Source of the DNA: Pomacea canaliculata
Lineage: Eukaryota > Mollusca > Gastropoda > Architaenioglossa > Ampullariidae
Direction: 5' to 3'
Length of the DNA: 64,000 nucleotides
Assembly (NCBI RefSeq): GCF_003073045.1
Contig: NC_037590.1
Span: 41,036,751-41,100,750, forward strand
Shown here: positions 27,001 through 39,303 of the stretch, in pieces
Position numbering within the stretch: position 1 is the first letter of the stretch
How the letters are laid out: each line of letters begins with the position of its first letter
The notes under the pieces: model-generated
Seen by the model: only the letters and a program-made list of their open reading frames with translations
Told to the model about the DNA's origin: nothing
The model's database searches: none
Made by a program: the position numbers and the translations under genes

Positions 27001-27749
27001 ATATTTCCTTAATAAATCCTGGCACTTTTTTCCCCTTCCACACTCCAGACAACTACAACATATCTACTTGCACAGAAAGAGTTCAAAAACAGGGTTATCT
27101 AGATTGTACATGGATAAGTTAATACTGTAAAGGCTACAACCACTGGGAGAGTAAAGACCACACGTTTAAGTTAGGCTGATCTGTGGACAAACATATCATG
27201 AATTTGACCCCCTTCTGAACAAGATAAGGTTTGTAGGCATGTATCAGGAAGGGTGGAAGGGATTTAGGGAAAATAATAAACTGAGCTGCAGCCAGTTATT
27301 AGAAATGCAAACTGCACCCCACTACACCTTTATTAACCCCTCAACCCCACTCTCTCCACCCATAAAAGTCCTTGTCCATTTACATACACAATGTCTAAAA
27401 ATGCATGACGTTAAAATTTTCATCTTTGGGCATGAATCCTGTTCCACCTGTGATATATAAAAAACAGGAATAAAGCTAGAAACTTTATGCCTCAAGTGTT
27501 TGGAAATGAGAACTACTCTCAATTCACAATTATTGGCACTGAAGATCTTGGAGGGTAACATGCAATGAGCATGCTCATCAAGCAATGAGCAAAAGCTAAC
27601 CCCGCAGGTTTTCTGGTAAAAATGGTTTTTATTCCCTTTTCCATGACAAAAGGAGTCAAGGGTAACTTGTGGTTGTTTTAATGTGTAGTCCATCTGACAT
27701 GAGTTTCTTAAAGAGTATGAAAAACATATAATTATCTGAAAGACATGAT

Positions 27750-27895
27750 TCAGTTATCGTCCGTGAAGTGAATAGTTCTGTGGTTAAAGCCAAGTCAAAA
27801 GGCACACCAGTTCGATACCTGTCTGGTGCTGAAACATCCCCCATGCAAGGGCTAAGGGTTGACCTTTACCTTTTACCTTAATTATTATGCAATTG
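27750..27895 (+). mobile_element. tRNA-derived SINE
   Basis: TAGTTCTGTGGTTAAAGCC closely follows a tRNA A box (TAGCTCAGTGGTTAGAGC). CAGTTCGATACCTG follows a B box about 30 bases later. Downstream comes a unique body with CCCCCATGCAAGGGC, ending in GGTTGACCTTTACC repeats. It looks like a SINE rather than a tRNA gene, because no cloverleaf closes. Confidence 0.6.
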
Positions 27896-30290
27896 AAGCA
27901 AGAAGGACGCTAACTGCTTAGATTTTGATAGACCTTACAACACATGTATCTTAAACAAATCGCCTTTTTTACTGCATGTCTGTTCACAACTATCTACAAA
28001 TCTATATTAACTGCCTCTGAGAACACTTTTTTTTACCTTTGTGTATATATATTTTAGAATGCAGTAATTCATACTGAAAACCCCAGGTTATATGATTATG
28101 ACTGCCAAAACTATGCATTACTTACAGCTCTAATGAAAAATAAAATGTCATTGTAAACTTCTGCTATTGTAGACATGCTGCCAAATATGGGTATAAGTGG
28201 GCATGCACAATGTATGCACACATGCTCTTAAGAGTTTTGTATATTCAAGTTACATTCCATACTGACTGATTTTTCCCAGAAATATAGTACAGTCACAACT
28301 AATTATCTCCCTACCAGCTGTCCAATACAATTTTGGGGGAAGACAGAAAGGATGTGACATTGAGAGAAAGTATCAATCATGCTGGAATAACTTGTGGGAA
28401 CATTTGCCCTGCCTAACATGGCAGGAGCCAAGGTTAGCAATGTAACTAGTTGAGGCTGTCCTCAAGAAAGCAAAATATTTTTAAATCACTATTTTTTGTA
28501 ACCTTATCTGTTTTCTGAATGAAACAGAATTGCTACAAAGATGTACAAACTATATCATTTGTAACCTTGAGGAATGTTTAAGTGAACATGATTTTCATAT
28601 TTATACAATGAAAAAAGTATTGAACAGCAATGTATAAAGCAACTGCTCCACTGAAAGTGAACTTAACAACGAACACTTCAAACATACTAAACATGGATCA
28701 ATGAGGAGAAAAAAAGCAACAATTTGGACAGCTAACCATGTAAGGCAGAGAAATGGATTACAACTGTTCCCGAACTTTATGAACATTGCCATATATTCTC
28801 ACTAGCAGACCCTTTGATATATAGAAGCGACGAGACAGCAACCAATAATTTAGACTCCACTGTTTTGCACTTTTTCCAAAATGAGGAATTAAAATGAAAA
28901 AAAAATAGAAGAGGAGGATCAAGGGATCAAATTTCAATAGTTAATATCTTTAGAAGTAGTAAAACAAAAGTAGTTCACCTTGTCTAGGGAAAAGCATGTG
29001 GTATGCAGAGCCCAGCTCACTCCTGTAGCCTTTTAGGTTCCCTAAAAGATTACACACTTAAACAACTGGCTGGGTAGAAACAATTTCTTGTCATTTGCCA
29101 AAGCATACCTTCAACTGTGTCATTCTGTTTCAGAGTTGGACAAAATGATGCATTTGGTCTAAAGGCCAAAAGCCATCTGTTTTATTTCTTTGAAGATCAA
29201 ATAACTGACTGCTGCAAAGCAATGCAATCTAAACCACTTTGAAGGAAGTCTAAGTCCTTCCCCTGAAGGGTAATCTTTCTCTGTTGTGTCAGTTGTCACA
29301 CAGTGTAGCAAACACCTGAGTTAAAGACAATCTAAATTCACTGTATGTTGTAGTTATAAATCTGCAGCCGTGAGTAAAGTATTATGCCCTCATATATAAA
29401 AATGGTTCTAATCCTTCTAAGAGTGTGCATCTTTTAATGAATTGTAGGTAAATAATGCCCTTAAAGGGCAGAATATACATGCTGTGTCTATTTGCTGATT
29501 TGATTAGGAAACGTAGCATGAAATGATTTATCTTTACCTTTGCTTGCCACCTATGGTGATTCTATGAGGCAACAATACATGCGACTACACAAAAAAGGCT
29601 CTCCTTAATGCATTCTTTACGTACATAGCCAAAATAAGCAAGTCACAAAAACCAACATGGTTTTGCTCAGAACAATAACTACTGTGAAAGTTTTTACTGT
29701 TGGTGCCACCTACATTATCAATGCCCCCTTGTGTAAATATTGTGGCACATCTTTAGCAATGTTTGCACCACCTATAAAATTATTGGCTGTTTCCAACAGA
29801 AATAAAAAATAAATGTTTTTTTCAATCAACATATAGAACAGTTTGTTTTCCCTGTATATACCTAGTGTATTAAGCAGATCATAAAATTTTAGAACTAAAG
29901 TAGACATGAAAACAAGATGGACCATGCATTCAAATATATGGGAGTATCACAAAATATACTCTTTAAGTAACAGTTATAGCTATGTACTCTTCTTGGTAAT
30001 ATGTAGTGACCAAATAAACACTCATACATGAGCAGACAAGGGAAAAACAGAATGATTGAACACATTCAAAACATGTCTTAAGTACTCTCATTTCACTTGT
30101 GCAATAATTGTCAGACTGAATAAAATCCACTTAAGCACAAAATCCCCAATCTAGAAATCACATTTCCTCGCAACAGGTGTGAAAAAGAGCGTAGCCATTT
30201 ACACAGATGTATGCACACATTACATATGTATATGCATACTATGCACACACGTGTACACAAACACACATGACAAAAGTCAAAATCTAAGAC

Positions 30291-33200
30291 TCATACAAAT
30301 TCTATACCCTCATATTTGACATCTCCAATCTTCTGTTCAGGCATTATCAGATTGCCCTTTATATCAAATGCAAGGATGTATGATGCTATTTTTCCTTGAT
30401 CTTCCTCACTCTTCAGTGCAAGAATCACTGTATCCTCAGTGCCTGGCACAAACTTAAAGGACGAGAAGCCATGTGTAGGGTTCACTTGCCCTATAGATTT
30501 TACATTAATGTTTTGGAAGAATTCATCTGCAATAAACATCAGGTTAGTAGCTCTCCTCTCATCGGCTGTCTCATCATACTTTTCTTTACTAGCACGACGT
30601 GGCAAGAAAAACCACTTCTGGTGCACTTCACTCCAAACTCCAGCTTCATGAATAATGTACCCTGAAACATAAAATGATTAAGAAAGGCTTGGTTATTTTA
30701 TATCTAACCATATGAAGTGCATGGAGGAAGATGTTTTAATAAAATAAAATTTACAATAAACAATAAATAAACCTATTTTAAGAATAAAACAGATGTTACA
30801 GCTTCTTAGATTAGACTGAATTTACAGACAAAGTAATTCAATGAAGACCTAATTCTCGAGGACAGAACATAAAGCTGAAAAGACTCTGTACCTACTTTGC
30901 TGACCATCTAGCTTTTCCACCACTATCCATCATATATGGATAGTGGTGTGAATTTGTAAACTAAAACCATTACTGATGCTGTAATAGCACTGCTATAACG
31001 TTCATCCCTTTTTTTTATTTTTCTAGAACACCAAACTTTAATTTAATTGAGCTGTTTTATCACAACCAAACCAAGTTGTACTCTACCCTGACCATCAATA
31101 ATAAAGAATAGCTTTAAAAACACCAGCTAACAATGATATGCTATGATACACAAAACTTACTCAGCCACTAGGCACAGGATATAGATATAGAATACACAGG
31201 TAATGAACATTAAAGCAAGAAATATACTATAAAAGAACATGATTGACTCATCAAACAAAATAAGAAAATGAATAGCATTGATGCATAATGTTTGCAAAAT
31301 GACAAAAACAAGCATAGTATTTTTAAACAAATGTATCTTCAGTGGGCATTTGAATACTGCCTTTAATTGAGAATAGCAAATGTGGTATGGAAGAGAATTT
31401 CACTGTCTAGAACAGTGGTTTTTAACCGGGATTCTATCGAACCCTAGGGGTTTGGTGAATCGGTCTAAGGGGTTCGGCGGACCCTCCGCCACGGAGGTCA
31501 AGACACACCCGCAATTCGTGATGACACTAAAGAAGGGTTCAGTGAATGTGCATATGAAACTTGGGTTTGGTACCTTAAACAAGGTTAAGAACCACTGGTC
31601 TAGAAGGACAGAAGGAGAACAAACGATGTCTATATGGGTTTTTGTAGGTGGGCTGGATAGAATGCAAGCGTCAGTTTAGGAGTAGAAATTTGATTAAAAC
31701 TGGGACAGACAAAATATCGGAAAAAAATGTAAGGAAAATCCCAGTACAAACTCTGTTGTTGAGAGCTTATAGCCAGTTCTTAACCAATTATTACCTGTAA
31801 AGAGTGTTGAGAAGTGGTGGCATGTTCAGATTTGTAAGTCAAGAGAATGAGATGAGCAGCCAAGCTAAAACATAACAATATCTGAAAATGAGATAAAAAT
31901 TACAAGCAGAAACATAGACAAACCTGGATCCTTAATTCCAGTGGCCTCTCTAAGTGCGTTGTATTGCTGGCGCCAGTCCAGGTGTTGTACGTCACCCAGG
32001 GGACCTATAGACTTCACCCACTGTGGATCATGGTTTACAACTTCCCCTGTACCAGTTGTCCAAACCTTACCTAGTCCACCAACATACAGACGACGGCCTT
32101 TCACTGATGCCCATTCGCACTTAAAGCCTAAATAAAACAAGACATGAAATAATTTTACAGTGATCATAATAAAGACAAAGTAATAGAGAACTAACAGCAA
32201 GAATTGTTTAACTAAGCATAGAAAAAAATAAACAAGCAAATAAATCAAATAATGAATGACAAATGTGGTTTAAAGATCAAAAAGCCAGACTTGATAGAGC
32301 AATTTTTGAACCAATGAAATAGTACTGAAAGAGTTATATTACAACACATCTGTCATTCCCACATAGCATTTACATTTATCTTCAAGCCTAAAGAATTAAA
32401 ATGCTTTTACCATGGCTCAGAAAGCAAATGCATATGTAAAAAGGTAATACATTTTTACATATTAAATGACAAGATATTTTAGCAGTTTGTTGAATAATAA
32501 TCTCCCTATAACACTGTTTCATGTGTTGTATTCATTTAAACACTGATGCACCATCTCTTCCTACATAATATGAAACCTAAATGATGTCATCATGCACATT
32601 CTTATATAAACTTATTACTATCAGCAAACAACTGAATGCAATTACTTTTCAGATGTACTTTCTAAAACAAATAACAATTAAAATTACCTTTATTGTTTTC
32701 ACCATTACCATCAGGTAGCACAACCCATGGAATAACTTTATTACCCACTATATGATAAATAATTCCTGTTCTGTCATCAACAGTATATAATTTTCCATTA
32801 AACACAACTAGTTCTGACAGTTCCATTCCCCTTCCACCCTGTCCAAGCGTTGATGTGAAAATCATCGGTTGACCAAGAATGACGCCTGCTGAGATTCGAT
32901 CATGAGATAGGGTGAAATTTCCAGTGCGGTAGTAACTGAACCATGTGTCAGGTTTCTCGCTTTTCGAATTGGTGTCCAAGTCTGTGACAAGTCCAATTTT
33001 ATACACGGTTCCATGTAAAATGTTGAATGGATTGGTCAAGGGGTATGTTGTATTATACTCAATCTCTTTTTGTATACATGGCTGGTGTGACTGCCGTGGT
33101 ATAAACATTATCAGTAAAACAAGGACAGCGGTTGAAAACATAACTGCATAAAAAACCACTCTTGGCTTTAGATGCACTCGGGCGTTGCCAACTCTGTAAG

Positions 33201-33297
33201 GGGTGGGACGTCGAATTGCCTTCATCCAGTCATTGACTGAAGGTGGATACGATGAAGAAAACATTCTAATGTCGTCTTCTTCTACAGGTAGACTCAT
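30291..33297 (-). CDS. CANT1: Soluble calcium-activated nucleotidase 1 (apyrase)
   Basis: CANT1 hydrolyses UDP and GDP in the ER/Golgi lumen with Ca2+, which supports glycosyltransfer. There are three exons: 33297-32688, 32127-31924 and 30661-30291, with phases 1 and 1. They total 1185 bases, or 394 residues (human 401), ending in TGA. The N-terminus is cytosolic and is followed by a membrane anchor at about residues 46-66 ([19 protein letters not shown]), as in the type II family. Possible N-glycosylation sites are NTT and NFT. Family stretches are [70 protein letters not shown] and the C-terminal VKYEGIEFV. The start has no competing upstream ATG in frame. The gene is head to head with RSL1D1. 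Confidence 0.95.
30918..30948. repeat. Perfect 13-bp inverted repeat, 5-base loop
   Basis: CACCACTATCCAT and its exact reverse complement flank CATAT, in CANT1 intron 2. It could be the remnant of a small palindromic MITE. No duplication of flanks was seen. Confidence 0.7.
31405..31605. mobile_element. hAT-type MITE with perfect 8-bp target duplication
   Basis: The element runs 31413-31597 (185 bases). Its ends are CAGTGGTTTTTAACC and, inverted, CAGTGGTTCTTAACC, which is a 15-bp terminal repeat with one mismatch. It is flanked on both sides by GTCTAGAA (31405-31412, 31598-31605), an 8-bp duplication typical of hAT transposons. It has no coding capacity. It sits in CANT1 intron 2. The exact target duplication suggests a fairly young insertion. 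Confidence 0.88.
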
Positions 33298-33633
33298 GTG
33301 GGTGGATTTTTAAAATCATCAGTAAACGAGAAAGCAAAAGTAATAAAATTAAGCATGCCGACGTGGCTTAGAGAAAACAATGAAATCAGTCGGCTGCCAT
33401 GTTTGTCTCTAACAACAGACTCGCATAAACAGTTTTCAAAACAAGTAATTTAGCCCCTCTACCTATTATTTATTTCAGATTAACATATAAACGTCAAACA
33501 ATAAATATTTTATTTCAAATATTTTGACTTTTTTGTTTACATTATGTTATTATACATTTTAAGTCCGCACTTCCGACCGTCACACGTGTTACTCTGCCGA
33601 AGAGTTACTTCGCGTGCGACTTCTCTTTCTAGC
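33298..33633. promoter_or_regulatory. Bidirectional promoter CANT1 / RSL1D1
   Basis: 336 bases separate the divergent start codons. The interval has no obvious TATA box. Shared regulation is inferred from the arrangement only. Confidence 0.65.
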
Positions 33634-36600
33634 ATGGCGCAACCTATTTTGTCTGCTGATCAGGTGCACTTATATTTAAGCGTTTATATCTCATTCTGTT
33701 GCATACTTAAGACGAAAAATTATTTTACAACTTTTTAAAATACGTGTATGCGGTGTTTAACTGGAAAGGTGCACTCCAGTCGTCGGTACATGGTTGGTTT
33801 TAATGAAGACAGTCTCAGAATCTGGAAATATGATTACTAGGTTTTACCATTACATTATGAGTGTACAGTTAAAACTTTGCTTCTGCCTCTCAAGTGGATT
33901 ATCTGACAATCATTTTCAAGAAAGACCACGGATAGAGTTGAGATAAACTGAGATCAATAACAGGCTGTTAAATTCCCATTGTTAGTTTCACAACTTTTTT
34001 TTTTTTTTTACATTTAGGAGTACATTTAATCCTATTTACTACTTGTTAAATAATGACGCTTTCTACTCCTCATGTAAAACAAAAATAGTTCGTGCTATAC
34101 GTATATCACTACTAGGCTAGAAAGTTTGGACATCATGGTGTCATTGCTGAACATTTTTGTGGGAAAAAAAGTATCGTACACTTTTAGGGCTGAGCTAAAA
34201 CGATTGCTAATAAGTTTTCAATCAGTAATTTCGTAGTTAAAGAAATAGATCTTGATCAAAAGATCTTGGTAGGAGTATAACACTTTAACAATATATATTT
34301 ATAGTGGGATCAGAATCAGTTTAAACTTGTATGTAGCAAAATTCTTACAACAAAAAGCAGTATGTCACATGGATTTGATGACTTTACTGTTTGGCACTTT
34401 TTAAAAATCTGTTCCTATACCTAAGCCATTTTCTTATGTATCAGTAATAACAATCTGCTTATATTTCAACAGGTTCAGAAAGGAGTGGATGCTTTACTTC
34501 AAGTGATTAAAAAGGAAAAAACTTTACTTGAGGAATATGATCCTATTTTTTTGGTATTTTGTGTGAAGAAGATTCCAAAAAGACACAGCACCACATTGAA
34601 GTTGTAAGTTTGCAAACAAAACTTTGCTGTCAGATTGATGAAGTAGTGCTTAAAGTAGGGGTCAGGATTAGAATAACTGTCATTGACACTTTTTAAATGC
34701 AACAGTCAAATATCTAATTTATTTATTGTCACCAATTGTTGGTAGTTTTAATATAAAGTGCCTTTTTTGTGATTGTGGACTTGTATCTTGCAGAAAACTA
34801 CCCCATGGGCTTAACAATCCGAACAGAGAAGTGTGCTTGTTTGTGAAGGACCTTGAACGCAGAGATCGAGAATATGAAAAAACAGTGCAGCACTTTAAGG
34901 ACTTTCTTAAATCCAGGGACATCAATGTGTCTGCGGTATAATATTTATTCCCCACTAAGTGTTTTAATCAGATTTTTATCTTTAAATTGTTTTACTTAGT
35001 ATATATGAGATGTTGCAAACTTGAATTTCAGACTTTATACAACAAAAATGATATAGATTTGTCAATTTACAAATGTAAGGATTTTTTTTTCTTTTTGTAA
35101 CTGATATTGACTTGGAAACATCAACAATTTACTAGCATATATTCGTAGATGAAATTTTGCCATTAATAGGTTAAGTGGGTCTTTTTTTTTCTTTTTTCAG
35201 ATAGTTCCATTAAAAGCCTTGAAGCTGGAATATAAAAGTTTTGAAGCAAAGAGAAATCTTGCCAACATGTACGACCTTTTTCTTGCTGATGCACGAATTA
35301 TTCGTCTACTGCCACCCTACTTGGGAAAGGCATTTTATGGAAGGAAAAGGTACATAACAGTAGAGTGCTGTGCACCGCTAAGTTTTAAAAGACTGTTAAA
35401 GATCTTTCTTAAATAAACATTGCTTTGCAAGTACAGAACTAAATAAATCTGAGGACAGTTTTCAGTAGCATTCAAACTTTGTTTTAAACCTATGTAGAAA
35501 GCAGAGGCTATGGAAAAGGTAAGAATGAGAGAAGGATTTTAAGACAGGAGCTTCCGAAGAGATCACCTAACACTGAAGTGTCGGAAAAAAATAGGTCTTT
35601 CCTTCTTTAAGTGGTCTGTTGGATTTAAACTACTAACAGCTTTTAAAAGTCTTAATAAACACTTATAATAAGAGAAAATTTTGGTTTTCTCAATAGTAAT
35701 CTTCTTTTGGTGCATGGAAAATAGTCTGTATTATAGAGCAAACAAAGTAATCTAGCATTTAGCTTCAGAAGTTACTTTGCATACAATAAGAGTTCTTTTA
35801 AACATTTCATGATTCGGATTAGTAGAACATAATTCAAGATAAAATGAAGCTGCCAGTGATGAAAAGAGTTATCTCTGTCAGATATTCTAAAGCTGATGAG
35901 AAAATACAACCGATGCAGTTTACGAAGTTCTAAAATGCTTTGATTGAGAGGGAGAGTGTCAATAAATCTTTTTTGGGGGAGGGGGGGTTAAAGCTACTGG
36001 TAGTCCTGTGTTAAGGCTGTAAAGGATATTAAAATCTCCAGTTACCTCAGACTCAACTTGAGGGTGGTGCATGTCTTTTGCCTTATCCTCTCCCAATCCA
36101 GATTCATTATATATATACACAATTCCATTCTTTAGCTACAGAATGCATTATAGCTATACATTTCAGTTGTGTACTTATAGAACGAATTCTTTAACTACAG
36201 AGTTGAAATGTATATGGAACTAGGTTGGCTCATTTGCATATGGGGCAAGGTCAAAGGTCAACCAATTGGTACCATCGAAACATGGTCTTGTGTTCTTCAG
36301 TGTATTTACGGGCTAGATAGCTATGGAGAGTCAGCTGTGAATATTTTGATCGGAACAATCACATGCATTTGAAATCATATTCATTAAATTGAACTGACAG
36401 ATAACTTTCATAAATTACAAACAGTTGCATGTTTCCCTTACGACGTCGGCTTTCCTGTTGTGCTGTTCTTATGGCTGAACGAGAGCTTTGTGGCTCTAAT
36501 GAGGTACATTTGTTTATTTAATTTGAAGTAAATGTGAATGCTGACTAGTATTTAGTAAGCCAAAACTGTCTCAAACAGGGCCCGAACTGTCCCAGTTACA

Positions 36601-38258
36601 CAGTTAATCAACTTTTTTTGCGATTGCTCTAAGACAGGGGTGGGCAGTTAATTTTCTCAAGGGGCCGCATGAGAAATTGGGATGGTTTTAGAGGGCCAGA
36701 CTAATATAGTTAACTCAGTTGTACCCAATACTGTATATATAATATATATACTGGCGGGCTGTTCAACATGGTGTTTACTGTCAGTGATGATTGAAGTTAT
36801 CCCTGTCAGATAATGACTAAACATGGTGTAACTATCTCCACTGAGACAGCAATACCATATTGTTAAATGAAGATGTGTAGTATTGTTTTCGTGAAAAGAA
36901 TTTGTATAGAGTTGGTCATTACTGAGCTCAGAATTATGCAACTCATTCACTATTCTGATTTTGATGCTTGACATTTTTTTTTCTGGCCATCTACCCCTTC
37001 CCATAGAAGGCCCTATATTGTTCTTATCACATTGTTTATGATGATTTCAGGTTTATGCTTACCCCATATTTGTATTCGATTTTGATTCCACTTCTAATGA
37101 ATTGATTATCCTGATATTGAATTAATACATGCAAGTTTGCTATCTCACACCACTGTTGAGCAGGGTAACAGGTAGTTGAAGATCTTCATTTAAACTCTTT
37201 TATAGGTATGGACTTTTTTTGTGGTGCCCATGTTTGTAAAGCATATTGTTTTTTGGCATGGTGTTCTTTGTAATTATATGGATACTGTTTTTAAGGCAAC
37301 CAGTTCAAGTACGGTTGGATGCAAATGATTTAAAGGCTGAATTTGATTCAGCCATCAGCAATAGCAGGTGCCTTTTGCATGGACGTGGATCTGCTGGGTA
37401 AACATTTTTGCACATTAATTAAATCTTGCAATTATTATTGTTATTAAACCAACATTTGTTAAAAATAAGGCTTCAAGAGGAGATATTGTGGGGTAGAGGG
37501 ATAAGTAGTTTACAACATTGAATAGTGGTCGTCATAACTGCAAATGTGATTATTATTAGAGTTAGTAAAGCATTAAATTATTCAGTTTTAAATTGCTTTA
37601 TGGTCATTATTTATTGTCAGAACGGCAACTGTGGCAAACAGAGGAATGTCTGCAGAAGAAATAACACAGAATATCCTGGCTTCAGCTGAACAACTGGCTG
37701 CAGTCCTGCCAGGTGGAGTTAGTAATGTGCGCAGCATGCATATCAAGACACGAGATTCACTGGCGATACCTATTTATCTTTCACTAGGTAGGTGCTCATC
37801 TGCATTGTTATAATGGTTGGTTTTTTTTTTTTTTTTTAGTTTTTTTTTTTTTTTTTGCATCACTTTCAGTTTCTGGTATGTTCTTTCTTAACTGGATCAA
37901 AAGAGTTTATAGTAAAAAAAAACCCGTTGAAATGTGAATTCTTATTTCTTTTTCAGACTCCCCCAATGATGTGACACTTGAAGAGCAGGCAGAACAAAAA
38001 GAGCTCGTAGAAGCAGAAGAAGTGACCACAGTACAAGGGGCTTTGGTCAAGGCATACCCGTCGGGTTATGTGGAGTTGTTGGATGAGACTACCAAAGTGC
38101 CTTTGTATTCTAATCATCAGAAGAAACATGCTGGAAGAAGGGCGTGGAAGTGGGGAAAGGAATCTCAGAAAAAAAGGAAAAACTATGAGAATAAAGGGGC
38201 TAAGAGACAAGAAAAAATGAAAAAGATAATAAAAAGGAAAGCAACAAAAAAGCAGTAA
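33634..38258 (+). CDS. RSL1D1: Ribosomal L1 domain-containing protein 1
   Basis: RSL1D1 is a nucleolar protein with a ribosomal L1 fold, linked to rRNA processing and senescence control. Exons: 33634-33663, 34473-34603, 34794-34935, 35201-35349, 37296-37397, 37621-37787, 37957-38258. Phases agree, giving 1023 bases and 340 residues (human 490; the long human basic C-tail is shorter here). The L1 domain covers about residues 10-260 and includes VQKGVDALLQVIKKEK, LPHGLNNPNREVCLFVKD, LADARIIRLLPPYLGKAFY and RGMSAEEITQNILA. The last 50 residues are a lysine/arginine tail suited to nucleolar localisation and RNA binding. ATG lies in a strong context (agcATGG). Confidence 0.93.
36248..36260 (+). 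promoter_or_regulatory. Perfect DR1 nuclear-receptor half-site pair
   Basis: AGGTCA-A-AGGTCA in RSL1D1 intron 5 is the consensus for RXR heterodimers and HNF4. The flank GGTCAACC also resembles the inverted tail of the SINE at 27.8 kb, so it may be repeat-derived. Confidence 0.3.
36635..36700 (+). mobile_element. One end of a hAT-type element
   Basis: CAGGGGTGGGCAGTTAATTT is a classic hAT terminal sequence, followed by GGGGCCGCATGAGAAATTGG, common in hAT non-autonomous families. The opposite end was not found, so this is a truncated copy in RSL1D1 intron 5. Confidence 0.6.
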
Positions 38259-38347
38259 GGTTTTATGTAAATGTTGTTACATATTTGTAAATGTTTTGCC
38301 GTGAATTATTTACTGGACACCGTACTGAGCTATTGCTTCTGTATCTC

Positions 38348-38402
38348 AATCATACAGTTACCAGCAATGCAGTGTATGATTGCTGATGGTAACGTGGTTA
38401 CC
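38348..38402 (+). promoter_or_regulatory. RSL1D1: RSL1D1 3' UTR with overlapping stem-loops
   Basis: Three inverted pairs overlap: AATCATAC (38348) with GTATGATT (38374); GTTACCAGCAAT (38357) with ATTGCTGATGGTAAC (38379, three-base bulge); and GGTAAC (38388) with GTTACC (38397). They cannot all form together. The segment lies between the stop and the poly(A) signal. Confidence 0.45.
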
Positions 38403-38481
38403 ATGTAGTGATGTTCATGTCTGTTTTTATATTACATGACCAAATTGGGAAGTGTTATTGCATTGTAAACATTTTGGATGA

Positions 38482-38487
38482 AATAAA
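38482..38487 (+). terminator. RSL1D1: RSL1D1 poly(A) signal AATAAA
   Basis: A canonical hexamer 224 bases after the stop. Confidence 0.75.
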
Positions 38488-39074
38488 ACTGGTGTTAACT
38501 TTTGTGTGTGTTAAGGTTACTAAAGGTGTGTTGGGGCAAGAGCATTAAAAATAGGATTTTAAGTTAGTAAGAATAGTTTGAGTGCCTTATCCTGCTTGAC
38601 CCATTGACGTACATTAAGTGGCTAAAGATGCTACCAGCCCTAGAATAACTGACCTTGTGCTGCAACTGTTTCTGATAAAGGAGTTCTAAACAAATCAACT
38701 GAAAATCTAGCTAATATTGCTCTCGTACAACTCAAATTAGGAAATGTCCCAGAAAGAACAGTAAATGTAGGAGCTATCCACGTCCAAAATTTATTCTGAA
38801 AAAGTAAAGAGCATATGCTGGAGAAAAGATGTTGAAGAAGTGACGTCACTAGACCTTCCTGCATTTGTCTTTCATGCCATGCACATCATGAACAATGCCT
38901 AAGCTGTTGCTATCAGTTAAATTTCAATCTTTCATCTTACACACAGTTGTAAAGCAGCAATGGCTTCCTTATACCATCTTGACGAAATGACAGAATGAGG
39001 TTTCTCAACTCCACCCTGATGTTTTCAAGGTTGTGGACCTCTTTTTAAATGTACTTACATATATCTAGTGTTGT

Positions 39075-39303
39075 GTTAGCCTAAGGAGACCAGACGTCCT
39101 GAATTTGGCGGGACAGTCCCGCTTTTGACCTCGTGTCCCGCCTGAATATCGGGCGGGACGCCCAATGTCCCGCTTCTGGCTTTCTGGCAAGTCCATAAAA
39201 TGTCCCGGTTGTCTTTAAAAATCACTTTTTTTGACGGTGACGACACCATCATCGGCACGTGTCCCGCTTTCGCCCCCGAAACGTCTGGTCACCTTAGTTA
39301 GCC
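39075..39303. mobile_element. GC-rich MITE with 16-bp terminal inverted repeats
   Basis: The element is 39082-39296 (215 bases). Left end TAAGGAGACCAGACGT and inverted right end TAAGGTGACCAGACGT differ at one base. GTTAGCC flanks it on both sides (39075-39081, 39297-39303). The interior has repeated GGCGGGAC/GTCCCGC blocks that can fold back, making it far richer in GC than its surroundings. It has no coding capacity. The family is uncertain: 7-8 bp duplication with this end could be hAT or another DNA transposon superfamily. Confidence 0.82.

Larger units (their letters stand above)
23962..30290. other. 6.3 kb without a supported gene
   Basis: This AT-rich stretch between the eIF3d stop and the CANT1 stop holds the eIF3d 3' UTR, a SINE near 27.8 kb and presumably the CANT1 3' UTR on the minus strand. 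A 123-codon minus-strand frame at 27322-27693 has no recognisable family and overlaps the SINE neighbourhood. A long UTR or non-coding RNA cannot be excluded. Confidence 0.5.

Noticed and set aside
27322-27693. 123-codon minus-strand open frame
   Set aside because: No family resemblance, composition of random AT-rich translation, and it lies next to SINE sequence. A frame this long can arise by chance in 64 kb.
27780-27835. Possible tRNA gene
   Set aside because: A-box and B-box-like motifs are present, but acceptor and anticodon stems do not pair; a SINE explains it better.
35850-35905. Possible C/D-box snoRNA in RSL1D1 intron 5 (GTGATGA ... CTGATGAG)
   Set aside because: Box spacing is too short and no closing terminal stem was found.
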